Source of the DNA: Acidovorax sp. YS12
Lineage (GTDB): Bacteria; Pseudomonadota; Gammaproteobacteria; Burkholderiales; Burkholderiaceae_C
Assembly: GCA_021496925.1 (NCBI GenBank)
Contig: CP053915.1
Coordinates: 4,907,501 to 4,971,500 of the forward strand
DNA: 64,000 nucleotides
Direction of reading: 5' to 3'
The position numbers and the translations under genes were made by a program. The notes under the pieces are model-generated. The model worked only from the letters and a program-made list of their open reading frames with translations. It did not search any database and was not told the DNA's origin. Positions 1 through 9,110 of the stretch are shown here, in pieces (positions within the stretch are counted from its first letter, which is position 1; the number at the start of each line of letters is the position of its first letter).

Positions 1-1225
<1,225 letters not shown>

Positions 1226-1334
1226 CTATAACTTTGACATACCGTCAGACAGTTATGCCAAGCACGCAATCAAATGAATGATTCGTCTCTATGAATTCGC
1301 TCTCCTGGCAAAAACCAGGAAAGCAACCGTTTAA

Positions 1335-1448
1335 GCCTGATGACCATAGCAAGTTGGAACCACTCCTTCCCATCCCGAACAGGACAGTGAAACGACTTCG
1401 CGCCGATGATAGTGCGGATTCCCGTGTGAAAGTAGGTCATCGTCAGGC
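1335..1448 (+). rRNA. 5S ribosomal RNA
   Basis: It begins GCCTGATGACCATAGC and ends GTCATCGTCAGGC; the two ends pair to make helix I. The internal CACTCCTTCCCATCCCGAAC segment is the usual conserved 5S loop. It is about 114 nt long and follows 23S in the standard 16S-23S-5S order. Ends are inferred from the terminal pairing and may be off by a few bases. Confidence 0.95.
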
Positions 1449-1460
1449 TAATATTGTGAA

Positions 1461-1497
1461 ACCCCCCGCAGCTACCAAGCTACGGGGGGTTTTCTTA
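1461..1497 (+). terminator. Rho-independent terminator of the rRNA operon
   Basis: A strong stem (ACCCCCCG with CGGGGGGT, plus inner AGCT/AGCT) is followed by TTTTCTT, 12 bases after the end of 5S. Confidence 0.85.
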
Positions 1498-1522
1498 TTC
1501 TAGACTTCTCGATTGTGAGACC

Positions 1523-2269
1523 ATGCAATTGCAGGATATTCTTTATTCCCAAGGCTTCGGAACCCGGCGTGTATGCGCGGGGCTGGTGCAGCAAGGCTGG
1601 GTGGAGATTTCCGGTCTAGGAGAGAAGGGCGCTCCCGTCATATGCACCGACGCAACGCAGGAATTTGTTCCGGAGGGGCTTCATTTGCGTGTTCAGGGCG
1701 TGGATTGGCTGTACCAGGCCAAGGCCTATCTGATGCTGCACAAGCCTGCGGGAACAGAGTGCTCCCAGAAGCCCTCGGCATACCCCAGCATCTACACCTT
1801 GCTGCCCAGTCCGCTGCGCCAGCGTCCCAGCAAAAGCGCGGTGCAGGGCGTTCAGGCTGTGGGCCGGCTGGACCAGGATACGACCGGCCTGCTGCTCATG
1901 AGCGACGATGGCCAATTCATTCATCGCATGAGTTCCCCCAAGAAGCACGTGCCCAAGGTCTATCGTGTGTATGCGAAACACGTGCTGACGGCGGAGCAGG
2001 TCGGGCGTCTGCTGTCCGGCGTTGTCTTGGACGATGATCCTCACCCCGTGAAGGCTGCGGATTGTGTGCGGGTCGATGACCACGTCATGGACCTTACGTT
2101 GACCGAGGGCAAATACCATCAGGTCAAGCGCATGGTCGCAGCCGTAGGGAACCGAGTGGAAGGATTGCATCGCTGGCGCATTGGTGGGCTGGCGTTGCCC
2201 CTGGATCTTGCCCCTGGCGAATGGCGCTGGCTGTCGGCCGAAGACCATGCGTTGCTGGGCTTGGCATAG
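1523..2269 (+). CDS. rsuA: 16S rRNA pseudouridine synthase, RsuA family
   Basis: It converts a uridine of 16S rRNA to pseudouridine (U516 in E. coli RsuA) in the cytoplasm. The 248-residue protein has a short S4-like RNA-binding start (DILYSQGFGTRRVCAGLVQQ) and then the catalytic domain. The active-site motif GRLDQDTTGLLLMSDDG carries the catalytic Asp, and the downstream signatures EGKYHQVKRMVAAVGN, LHRWRIGGL and DLAPGEWRWL match the RsuA branch better than RluB, RluE or RluF. The gene stands alone, 26 bases after the rRNA terminator, so it probably has its own promoter. The exact target base is inferred from family. Confidence 0.85.
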   Translation: MQLQDILYSQGFGTRRVCAGLVQQGWVEISGLGEKGAPVICTDATQEFVPEGLHLRVQGVDWLYQAKAYLMLHKPAGTECSQKPSAYPSIYTLLPSPLRQRPSKSAVQGVQAVGRLDQDTTGLLLMSDDGQFIHRMSSPKKHVPKVYRVYAKHVLTAEQVGRLLSGVVLDDDPHPVKAADCVRVDDHVMDLTLTEGKYHQVKRMVAAVGNRVEGLHRWRIGGLALPLDLAPGEWRWLSAEDHALLGLA

Positions 2270-2344
2270 CGCAGTCTGTCGCGTTTTTATCTTTCTCCGG
2301 TGATCCCTGCACGGCTACACTGGTGCGTTTCCGACAAAGCCCTT

Positions 2345-3334
2345 GTGTTTGTGAAGAATCTCTTTTCTGGCGCGCTGGCGGCCCTCTTGCTCTGGTCTGC
2401 TGGCGGTACTGCGGCATTGGCTGCTTCGGCCCCTCCGGTCTTCGTGCTCAATTCGCTGGATGCCAGCATCAGCGTCATCGATCCGGTGACCTGGCAGGAG
2501 AGCATGCGTCTTCCTACCGGCAAGGAGCCGCACCACCTCTATCTCACACCGGACGAAAAGTCGCTGATCGTTGCCAATGCGCTGGCCGACACGCTGACGT
2601 TTGTCGATCCCCGGACGGCCCAGGTGCAGCGGACGGTGCGCGGCATCGTCGATCCTTACCATCTGCGCTTCACGCCCGACATGAAGTGGCTGATCACGGC
2701 TGCCAACCGCTTGAACCACGTCGATTTCTACCGCTGGGATGGCAAGGAACCCACCTTGGTGCAGCGTGTGCCTACCGGCCGCACGCCCAGCCATCTGTGG
2801 GTGAACAGCCGCAGCACGACGGTCTATGCCACGATGCAGGACAGCGATGAGCTGGTCGCCATCGACATCGCCAGCCAGAGCATCAAATGGCGCACGCCCA
2901 CGGGGGCCATGCCCGCAGATGTGTACGGCCGGCCCGATGACAAACTGCTCTTCATTGGCTTGACGGGGAGCGACAGCGTGGAGGTGTTCGACATCTCCGG
3001 CCCCGAACCGCGCAGCATCAATCGCATCAAGACGGGCAAGGGCGCGCACGCCTTCCGTGCTGCTGGCGACGGCCGCCATTTGTTCGTCAGCAACCGCGTG
3101 GCCAACACCATCAGCAAGATTGATATGCAGGCCCAGGAGGTGGTGGCCAGCTACCCGGCCCCGGGTGGGCCGGACTGCATGGATGTGTCTGCTGATGGGC
3201 GCTGGATCTATGTCAGCTCGCGCTGGGCCCGCAGGCTGACCGTGATCGATACGCGGGAAAGGAAGGTCGTGCAGCAAATCCCCGTGGGCAAGTCGCCCCA
3301 CGGCGTATGGACGCTGCAGCACGCCCCCCGTTGA
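2345..3334 (+). CDS. Secreted beta-propeller protein, YncE/YVTN-repeat family
   Basis: This is a periplasmic or exported beta-propeller of unknown ligand. After a signal peptide (NLFSGALAALLLWSAGGTAALAA) the protein repeats a pattern of about 45 residues, each unit ending in elements such as VANALADTLTFVD, LFVSNRVANTISKID and YVSSRWARRLTVID. These are YVTN-type propeller blades and fill the whole chain. No ATG fits; GTG codons at 2300, 2345 and 2351 are possible. I chose 2345 because the signal peptide then starts near the N-terminus, but no convincing Shine-Dalgarno sequence decides it. Its stop lies just before the deacetylase start, so the two genes are probably cotranscribed. The biological role is not known. 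Confidence 0.7.
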   Translation: MFVKNLFSGALAALLLWSAGGTAALAASAPPVFVLNSLDASISVIDPVTWQESMRLPTGKEPHHLYLTPDEKSLIVANALADTLTFVDPRTAQVQRTVRGIVDPYHLRFTPDMKWLITAANRLNHVDFYRWDGKEPTLVQRVPTGRTPSHLWVNSRSTTVYATMQDSDELVAIDIASQSIKWRTPTGAMPADVYGRPDDKLLFIGLTGSDSVEVFDISGPEPRSINRIKTGKGAHAFRAAGDGRHLFVSNRVANTISKIDMQAQEVVASYPAPGGPDCMDVSADGRWIYVSSRWARRLTVIDTRERKVVQQIPVGKSPHGVWTLQHAPR

Positions 3335-3342
3335 GGTCGCCT

Positions 3343-4140
3343 GTGTTGCCGTGCCGCTCTTTTGCTTTTGTTTTGATAGCTGCTAGCGCTTGCCAGATAA
3401 GCGTTGCAGGCCAAAATGACTGTGAAAAGCCGCTGTATCTGACCTGGGATACTGGCCATATGGAGATCGCTCCCATGGTGGCCGAAGTGCTGCAGCGCCA
3501 GCAGGTGCGTGTGACTTTCTTTGCCGCCAATGAAGCGACACGGCAAGGCGACGGCAGCCTGGGTGACCACTGGGCTCCCTGGTGGCGCGCGCGGGCCGCG
3601 GAGGGCCATGCGTTCGCATCGCACACCTGGAACCACGTGTACTGGCGTGCTGATGCGGGGCCGGAATCTGCCCCCCGTTTCCGCGTGCGCCCCTCGGCCG
3701 GGCCGCGCAGTGGGCAGGTGTTCGAGATGGATGCCGCGGGCTATTGCGCCGAGATCGCCCATGCCAGCACCCGCCTGCAAGAGATCACGGGGGACAAGCC
3801 ATTGCCCTTGTTCCGCGCTCCCGGGGGCAAGACCTCGCCCCGGTTGCTGCGCGTCGCCAAGGGCTGCGGCTATGCCCACGTGGGCTGGAGCCCTGCTGGC
3901 TTTCTCGGCGATGAGCTGCCCAGCGAACGCTACAGCAACGCCCACCTGCTGGAGCAGGCGCTGCAGCGTATCCGCAGCGGCGATATTCTGCTGGCCCATC
4001 TCGGCATCTGGTCGCGCAAGGACGCGTGGGCGCCTGCGGTGCTGGAGCCGTTGATCGTCGGCCTGAAACAGCGCGGCTTTTGCTTTCGCACGCTGCGCGA
4101 ACATCCTGACTACCAGGCTTGGCTGGCCGGGCACCCTTGA
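3343..4140 (+). CDS. Polysaccharide deacetylase family protein (NodB fold), secreted
   Basis: This is a predicted carbohydrate de-N-acetylase of the CE4/NodB type, exported. Visible motifs are LTWDTGHM (motif 1), SHTWNH (motif 2, metal-binding His pair), RAPGGKTSP (motif 3), WSPAGF (motif 4) and ILLAHLG (motif 5). In motif 1 the usual D-D is D-T, so one metal-ligand Asp is replaced. A GTG start at 3343 is preferred because GAGGT lies just upstream and the upstream gene has already stopped; an ATG at 3307 in the same frame would overlap that gene. The signal peptide is encoded by a copy of the family-A repeat. The substrate is unknown. Confidence 0.75.
   Translation: MLPCRSFAFVLIAASACQISVAGQNDCEKPLYLTWDTGHMEIAPMVAEVLQRQQVRVTFFAANEATRQGDGSLGDHWAPWWRARAAEGHAFASHTWNHVYWRADAGPESAPRFRVRPSAGPRSGQVFEMDAAGYCAEIAHASTRLQEITGDKPLPLFRAPGGKTSPRLLRVAKGCGYAHVGWSPAGFLGDELPSERYSNAHLLEQALQRIRSGDILLAHLGIWSRKDAWAPAVLEPLIVGLKQRGFCFRTLREHPDYQAWLAGHP
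3371..3417. repeat. Family-A palindromic repeat, copy A1 (inside a signal peptide)
   Basis: This is the Comamonadaceae-type repeat (TAGCTGCTAGCGCTTG, short loop, AAGCG, GGCCAAAA). Here it is in frame within the deacetylase gene and encodes VLIAASACQISVAGQN, the hydrophobic core of the signal peptide. Confidence 0.8.
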
Positions 4141-4155
4141 AGGTTTTGCAGCGCC

Positions 4156-5127
4156 ATGGAATGGTTGAGCAGCTTGTTTGACGACGCGCAGCAGCGTCTG
4201 TTCGAGAGTGTGGTGCAGCCCGTGCTGTTCGGTCTCGGATGGGGCAACCTGTTGGAGGACGGGTACGTGGCCACGGGCTGGCTGCTGGTAGGCCTGCTGC
4301 AACTGGCGGTGATGGTCGCGGTCATCGCGCCCTTGCAGCGCTGGCGTCCGGTCGAGCCTGTGACGGACCGCCAGGCCATACGCACCGACATTCTCTACAC
4401 CCTGGTCCATCGCCTGGGGCTGTTTCGCGTGGCGCTGTTCTTCGCTTTTGGCCCGCTGTGGGACGGCCTGTTCGGCCTGCTGCGCGTACAGGGCCTGACC
4501 ACGTTCCACCTGGACGCGCTCTGGCCCGGCGTGACCGACATTCCCTGGGTCAGCCTGCTGCTGTACCTGGTGGTGTTCGATTTCGTGCACTACTGGATCC
4601 ACCGCGGGCAGCACCAGTTCGAATGGTGGTGGCAGCTGCATGCCTTGCACCACTCGCAGCGGCAGATGACGATGTGGACGGACAACCGCAACCACCTGCT
4701 CGACGACCTCCTGAGCGACACCCTGATCGTTATCGTGGCCCAATTGATTGGCGTGGCCCCAGGGCAGTTCGTCGCCATCGTGGCCTTGACCCAGTTGAGC
4801 GAGAACTTCCAGCATGCCAACCTGCGGATGTGGTTCGGGCGTGTGGGCGAGCGGTTGTGGGTCAGCCCGCGCTTTCACCGGCTGCACCATGCGATCGGCA
4901 TAGGCCACGAATCCCAGGGGCGGCAGACCCTGGGCGGGCACAACTTCGGCGTCCTGCTGCCCTGGTGGGACATGCTGTTCGGCACCGCCAATTTCGAGCT
5001 GCGCTACGACCCCACCGGGACGCGCGACCAGGTCGAACCCGATGCGCAGGGCCGTGCGCGCGACTATGGGCGCGGTTTCTGGGCGCAGCAGTGGCGTGGC
5101 CTGCTGCGCCTGGCGGGACGCGCCTAG
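4156..5127 (+). CDS. Sterol desaturase / fatty acid hydroxylase family membrane protein
   Basis: This is a membrane-bound di-iron oxygenase-like protein of 323 residues. The three histidine clusters that bind the iron pair are present: HYWIHRGQH, LHALHHS and RFHRLHHA. Several hydrophobic segments surround them (for example WLLVGLLQLAVMVAVIAPL near residue 45 and VSLLLYLVVFDFVH near 135). It lies 15 bases after the deacetylase stop, which suggests one operon with the two preceding genes. The family hydroxylates or desaturates sterols or fatty acyl chains; in bacteria without sterols the substrate is usually a lipid, but nothing here identifies it. Confidence 0.8.
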   Translation: MEWLSSLFDDAQQRLFESVVQPVLFGLGWGNLLEDGYVATGWLLVGLLQLAVMVAVIAPLQRWRPVEPVTDRQAIRTDILYTLVHRLGLFRVALFFAFGPLWDGLFGLLRVQGLTTFHLDALWPGVTDIPWVSLLLYLVVFDFVHYWIHRGQHQFEWWWQLHALHHSQRQMTMWTDNRNHLLDDLLSDTLIVIVAQLIGVAPGQFVAIVALTQLSENFQHANLRMWFGRVGERLWVSPRFHRLHHAIGIGHESQGRQTLGGHNFGVLLPWWDMLFGTANFELRYDPTGTRDQVEPDAQGRARDYGRGFWAQQWRGLLRLAGRA

Positions 5128-5142
5128 CGGGGGAGAGGCGGC

Positions 5143-6069
5143 GTGAACACGCTATGCTTGCGCGCCATGGGACTGCTCTTTGACTCCTTCTGGCGCGCCG
5201 TGGCTTACTGCGTGCACCCGCGCGTGATCGCGCTGTCCTTCCTGCCGCTGCTCATCATGGCTGCGCTGGCGGCGGGCCTGCATTACTTTTACTGGGATGC
5301 CGCCGTGCAGTTCGTGCGCGCGGCGCTCGAATCCAGCAGCTGGCTGGGAACGGTGTGGCAGTGGCTGCAGAACTGGGGCATGACCGAAGTGCCAGCCTTT
5401 CTGGCGCCGCTGCTGGTCATCGTTGCCGTCACGCCCGCCGTGGTGGTGGTGGCCTTGCTGGCGGTCGGGCTGTTCATGACGCCTGCATTGGTGAGTCTGG
5501 TGGCCGTACGGCGCTTTCCTGCGCTGGAGCGCAAGAAGGGCGGCTCGCTGCTGCTGGGCCTGGGCTGGATGCTGGGCTCCACGCTGCTGGCGGTTCTGGC
5601 GCTGCTGGTGTCCATGCCGCTGTGGCTGATTCCGCCGCTGGTGCTGCTGCTGCCGCCGCTGATCTGGGGGTGGCTCACCTTCCGCGTGATGTTCTTCGAT
5701 GCGCTGGCCGAGCATGCCAGCAAGGAGGAGCGCCGCGCGCTGCTCACGCGCTACCGCTGGAGCCTTTTGGTGATGGGCGTGCTTAGTGGGTACCTAGGGG
5801 CGGCTCCGGGCATCGTCTGGGCGTCGGGCGTGGTGTTCGCCGCGGCCTTCATGGTGCTGATTCCGGTCGCGATCTGGATCTACACGCTGGTGTTCGCCTT
5901 CTCCTCGCTGTGGTTCGCCCACTTTTGCCTGGCGGCGCTGCAGCAGTTGCGCCGGGAGAATGGCGTGGAGCCGCCGGCCAGCCCGCAGCCGCCCGCCGCG
6001 GTGGAGGTGATTGACGTGACTCCCACGCCCGCCTTGCCGCCCCCGGCGCCCGGCATTTCAGCTCCCTGA
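5143..6069 (+). CDS. EI24 domain integral membrane protein
   Basis: This is a multi-pass inner-membrane protein of the EI24/CysZ-like family, with no established activity in this lineage. At least five hydrophobic stretches are visible, including VIALSFLPLLIMAALAAGLH, FLAPLLVIVAVTPAVVVVAL and SLLVMGVLSGYLG. The C-terminus is a Pro/Ala-rich tail (PPASPQPPAAVEV...PALPPPAPG), probably disordered. A GTG start at 5143 has GGGAGAGG just upstream; an ATG at 5167 (MGLLFDSFWRA) is the alternative and matches the usual family start. The following gene begins 3 bases after the stop, so translation is likely coupled. Confidence 0.75.
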   Translation: MNTLCLRAMGLLFDSFWRAVAYCVHPRVIALSFLPLLIMAALAAGLHYFYWDAAVQFVRAALESSSWLGTVWQWLQNWGMTEVPAFLAPLLVIVAVTPAVVVVALLAVGLFMTPALVSLVAVRRFPALERKKGGSLLLGLGWMLGSTLLAVLALLVSMPLWLIPPLVLLLPPLIWGWLTFRVMFFDALAEHASKEERRALLTRYRWSLLVMGVLSGYLGAAPGIVWASGVVFAAAFMVLIPVAIWIYTLVFAFSSLWFAHFCLAALQQLRRENGVEPPASPQPPAAVEVIDVTPTPALPPPAPGISAP

Positions 6070-6072
6070 GCC

Positions 6073-6894
6073 ATGTCCAGCACCTTCGGCCTCCTCATCA
6101 TCGGCGACGAAATACTTTCGGGCAAGCGTGCCGACAAGCACATGGCCAAGGCCATCGAATTGCTGGGCCAGCGCGGGCTGGCGCTGTCCTACGCGGAGTA
6201 CGTGGGGGACGACCCCCGGCGCATCACCGCTGCACTGGCGCGCGCCTTTGCCTCGGGCGACGTGGTTTTTTCCTGTGGCGGCATCGGCGCCACCCTGGAC
6301 GACCATACGCGCCGCTGCGCCGCTCAGGCCCTTGGCGTGGAACTGGTCCTGCATCCCGAAGCCAAGGCACTGATCCGCGAACGCATCCAGGACGTGGCGC
6401 GCGAGCAGGGGCTGCCCTACGAGCCCGAGCGGCCCGACAACCTGCACCGCCTGCACATGGGGGAATTCCCCGCCGGGGCGCGCCTGATTCCGAATCCCTA
6501 CAACAAGATCCCGGGCTTTTCCTGCCGGGGCCAGGGCGGAGGCAGCGTGCACTTCGTTCCGGGCTTCCCCGTGATGGCATGGCCCATGATCGAATGGGTG
6601 CTGCAGGCGTACTGCGCCGATGCGTTCAATGGCGCTCCGCAGGCGGAGCATTCGGTCATCGTGTACCGTGGCATGGAGGCCGCGCTCACCCCGTTGATGG
6701 AATCCATCGAGGCCGCCCATCCCGGTGTCAAGGTATTCAGCCTGCCCAGCGTGGACCACCCCGAGCATGGCCTGCACATCGAACTCGGCGTGAAGGGGGC
6801 TGAATCGCTGGTGCCCCCTGCCTGGGCGGCGCTCCTGCAAGGCTTGCACCAATATGGTGCAAGCCTTGGCCCCGAATTGGTGCGTCACCGCTGA
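6073..6894 (+). CDS. CinA-like protein, molybdopterin-binding domain only
   Basis: It belongs to the competence/damage-inducible CinA family (MoCF_biosynth/COG1058 domain). The glycine-rich ligand site is visible as FSCGGIGATLDDHT near residue 75, after IIGDEILSGKRADKH near residue 10. At 273 residues it lacks the C-terminal nicotinamide-nucleotide amidase domain of full-length CinA, so that activity is not expected. Stand-alone versions are common in beta-proteobacteria and have no agreed role. The 3' end contains a perfect NtrC-type palindrome that serves the next gene, glnA. Confidence 0.8.
   Translation: MSSTFGLLIIGDEILSGKRADKHMAKAIELLGQRGLALSYAEYVGDDPRRITAALARAFASGDVVFSCGGIGATLDDHTRRCAAQALGVELVLHPEAKALIRERIQDVAREQGLPYEPERPDNLHRLHMGEFPAGARLIPNPYNKIPGFSCRGQGGGSVHFVPGFPVMAWPMIEWVLQAYCADAFNGAPQAEHSVIVYRGMEAALTPLMESIEAAHPGVKVFSLPSVDHPEHGLHIELGVKGAESLVPPAWAALLQGLHQYGASLGPELVRHR
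6842..6864. promoter_or_regulatory. NtrC-binding enhancer site 1 (inside the cinA-like gene)
   Basis: This is a perfect dyad, TGCACC-N5-GGTGCA, extended on both sides by 3 paired bases (9-bp arms). It matches the NtrC consensus. The centre (6853) is about 108 bases upstream of the start predicted from the sigma-54 element. Confidence 0.75.
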
Positions 6895-6895
6895 T

Positions 6896-6910
6896 TCACC
6901 GTGCTGGTGC
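6896..6910. promoter_or_regulatory. NtrC-binding site 2 (imperfect)
   Basis: CACC-GTGCT-GGTG is a shorter dyad centred at 6903, 50 bases (about five helical turns) from site 1 and just after the stop of the cinA-like gene. Confidence 0.55.
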
Positions 6911-6934
6911 GCGCTGCCGTACAGTAGCGGTGCC

Positions 6935-6950
6935 TGGCACACAAACTGCT
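6935..6950 (+). promoter_or_regulatory. Sigma-54 promoter of glnA
   Basis: TGGCACACAAACTGCT matches the consensus TGGCACG-N4-TTGCW with exact -24/-12 spacing (GG at 6936-6937, GC at 6948-6949). The predicted transcription start is near 6961, leaving a leader of about 36 bases before glnA. Confidence 0.75.
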
Positions 6951-6996
6951 TACAACTTTCGTATCTTTCAACAGCCGCTTTTTCTGGAGAACACTG

Positions 6997-8412
6997 ATGG
7001 CCAAGACCGTTGCAGACGTGATGAAGATGGTGGAAGAAAACGAGGTCAAGTTCGTTGACTTCCGTTTCACCGACACCCTGGGCAAGCAGCACCACACGAC
7101 GGTGCCCGTGTCGCACTTCGACGAAGACAAGTTCACCGCGGGCCACGCCTTCGACGGTTCGTCGATCGCGGGCTGGAAGGGCATCGAGGCGTCGGACATG
7201 CAGCTCATCCCCGACCCGAGCACCGCCAACATCGACCCGTTCTTCGAGGAAACCACGCTGATCCTGACCTGCGACGTGATCGAGCCCAGCGACGGCAAGG
7301 CCTACGACCGCGACCCGCGCTCCATCGCCAAGCGTGCCGAAGCCTACCTGAAGGCATCCGGCCTGGGCGACACGGCCTTCTTCGGCCCCGAGCCCGAGTT
7401 CTTCATCTTCGACGGCGTGCGCTGGAGCACGGCACCGAACAACACGTTCTACGACATCGAGGAATACGAAGCCCCCTGGAACACCGGCGCCAAGCTCGAA
7501 GGCGGCAACCGGGGCCACCGTCCCACCGTCAAGGGCGGCTACTTCCCCGTGCCGCCCATCGACAGCACGCAGGACATGCGCGCCGAGATGGCCCTGGTGC
7601 TCGAATCCCTGGGCATCCCGGTCGAAGTGTTCCACCACGAGGTGGCCGGTGCCGGCCAGAACGAGATCGGCACCAAGTTCTCCACCCTGGTGGAGCGTGC
7701 AGACTGGACCATCCTGCAGAAGTACGTGATCCACAACGTGGCCAACACCTACGGCAAGACCGTGACCTTCATGCCCAAGCCCTACCACGGCGACAACGGC
7801 TCGGGCATGCACGTGCACCAGTCGGTGTGGAAGGAAGGCAAGAACCTGTTCGCGGGCGACGGCTATGCGGGCCTGTCGGACTACGCGCTGTACTACATCG
7901 GCGGCATCATCAAGCACGCCCGCGCGCTCAACGCCATCACCAACCCTGGCACCAACAGCTACAAGCGCCTGGTGCCGCACTTCGAGGCGCCAGTGAAGCT
8001 CGCCTACTCGGCCAAGAACCGCTCCGCCTCGATCCGCATCCCCTACGTCTCCAACCCCAAGGCACGCCGCGTGGAAGCCCGCTTCCCCGATCCGCTGATG
8101 AACCCCTACCTGGGTTTCGCCGCCCTGCTGATGGCGGGCCTGGACGGCGTGGAGAACAAGATCCACCCCGGCGAAGCCGCCACCAAGGATCTGTACCACC
8201 TGCCGCCCGAGGAAGACAAGCTGGTGCCGACCGTGTGCCACAGCCTGGACCAGGCCCTCGAAGCGCTGGACAAGGACCGCGCGTTCCTGACCAAGGGCGG
8301 CGTGTTCAGCGACGCCATGATCGACGCCTACATCGACCTGAAGATGCAGGACGTCACGCGCATGCGCATGTCCGTGCATCCGGCTGAGTTCGACATGTAC
8401 TTCTCCCTGTAA
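6997..8412 (+). CDS. glnA: Glutamine synthetase, type I
   Basis: It makes glutamine from glutamate, ammonia and ATP in the cytoplasm, the main entry of ammonia under nitrogen limitation. The 471-residue protein is standard GSI-beta length. Visible are the N-terminal FVDFRFTDTLGKQHH, the catalytic GPEPEFFIFDGVR and EVAGAGQNEIGTKF regions, the GSGMHVHQS segment, and the adenylylation site DLYHLPPEE with Tyr400. Regulation is visible upstream: a sigma-54 promoter and two NtrC sites. The sensor and regulator genes ntrB and ntrC follow downstream. A TGGAGAA ribosome site precedes the ATG. Confidence 0.98.
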   Translation: MAKTVADVMKMVEENEVKFVDFRFTDTLGKQHHTTVPVSHFDEDKFTAGHAFDGSSIAGWKGIEASDMQLIPDPSTANIDPFFEETTLILTCDVIEPSDGKAYDRDPRSIAKRAEAYLKASGLGDTAFFGPEPEFFIFDGVRWSTAPNNTFYDIEEYEAPWNTGAKLEGGNRGHRPTVKGGYFPVPPIDSTQDMRAEMALVLESLGIPVEVFHHEVAGAGQNEIGTKFSTLVERADWTILQKYVIHNVANTYGKTVTFMPKPYHGDNGSGMHVHQSVWKEGKNLFAGDGYAGLSDYALYYIGGIIKHARALNAITNPGTNSYKRLVPHFEAPVKLAYSAKNRSASIRIPYVSNPKARRVEARFPDPLMNPYLGFAALLMAGLDGVENKIHPGEAATKDLYHLPPEEDKLVPTVCHSLDQALEALDKDRAFLTKGGVFSDAMIDAYIDLKMQDVTRMRMSVHPAEFDMYFSL

Positions 8413-8445
8413 GTCCCCCTGTAAGCGCGCGTGCGCTGAAAGAGG

Positions 8446-8472
8446 AAAAAGGCGGCGCAAGCCGCCTTTTTT
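8446..8472 (+). terminator. Rho-independent terminator after glnA
   Basis: AAAAAGGCGGC-GCAA-GCCGCCTTTTTT is a tight stem with a T-run, 34 bases after the glnA stop. It probably separates glnA from ntrBC expression. Confidence 0.85.
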
Positions 8473-8579
8473 CATGCAGGAACCAATCCCCTGCGGAGCT
8501 GTCGGACGGGATTCATTGGCCCCTGGGTGGGATTGCGGGATACTTTCCGCCTTGGCTGGCTTGGCCCTAAGGAAATCGA

Positions 8580-9101
8580 ATGAACAAGACGCTCTTCTCC
8601 CTGTTGTTGGCTGCGGCACTGCTGCCGGCGGGGGCCTGGTCGCAGGACCGGATCTACCGCTGCGGCAACGAATACACCAACAACGCCACCCAGGCCAAGG
8701 AGCGTGGCTGCAAGCTGGTCGAGGGCGGCAACGTCACCGTGCTGGGCTCATCGCCCAGCCGTCCGGCCAGCGGCGGAGGGGCAGCCGCCAGCGGGGGCGG
8801 GAGCGCCAGTGCCGGCAGCTCTCCCGCGGCGGCGCCGCGCGTGGGCGGCAACGAGCAGCGCGCCCGCGATGCCGATGCCCGCGCCATCCTGGAAGCCGAG
8901 CTGCGCAAGGCCGAGGCCCGCCAGGCCAGCCTGGCCAAGGAATACAACAATGGCGCGCCCGAGCGTACGGCGCAGGAGCAGGGCAACCCGCAGCAATACG
9001 CCGAGCGCACCGCCGATCTCAAGGCCGCGCTCGCCAGGGCGGAAAGCGACATCGCCGGCATCAAGCGCGAAATCGGCCGCCTGCCGCCCGCGGCCAACTG
9101 A
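8580..9101 (+). CDS. Hypothetical periplasmic protein between glnA and ntrB
   Basis: I do not recognise a function. The 173-residue product has a clear signal peptide (TLFSLLLAAALLPAGAWSQ) and then a short segment DRIYRCGNEYTNNATQAKERGCKL that recalls DUF4124-type proteins. A low-complexity Gly/Ser/Ala linker follows (about 60-85), and then a highly charged, probably coiled-coil region rich in Ala, Arg, Glu and Lys. Two cysteines could form a disulphide. It ends 9 bases before ntrB and is probably cotranscribed with ntrBC; whether it takes part in nitrogen control is unknown. Confidence 0.65.
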   Translation: MNKTLFSLLLAAALLPAGAWSQDRIYRCGNEYTNNATQAKERGCKLVEGGNVTVLGSSPSRPASGGGAAASGGGSASAGSSPAAAPRVGGNEQRARDADARAILEAELRKAEARQASLAKEYNNGAPERTAQEQGNPQQYAERTADLKAALARAESDIAGIKREIGRLPPAAN

Positions 9102-9110
9102 GGCTGGCCC

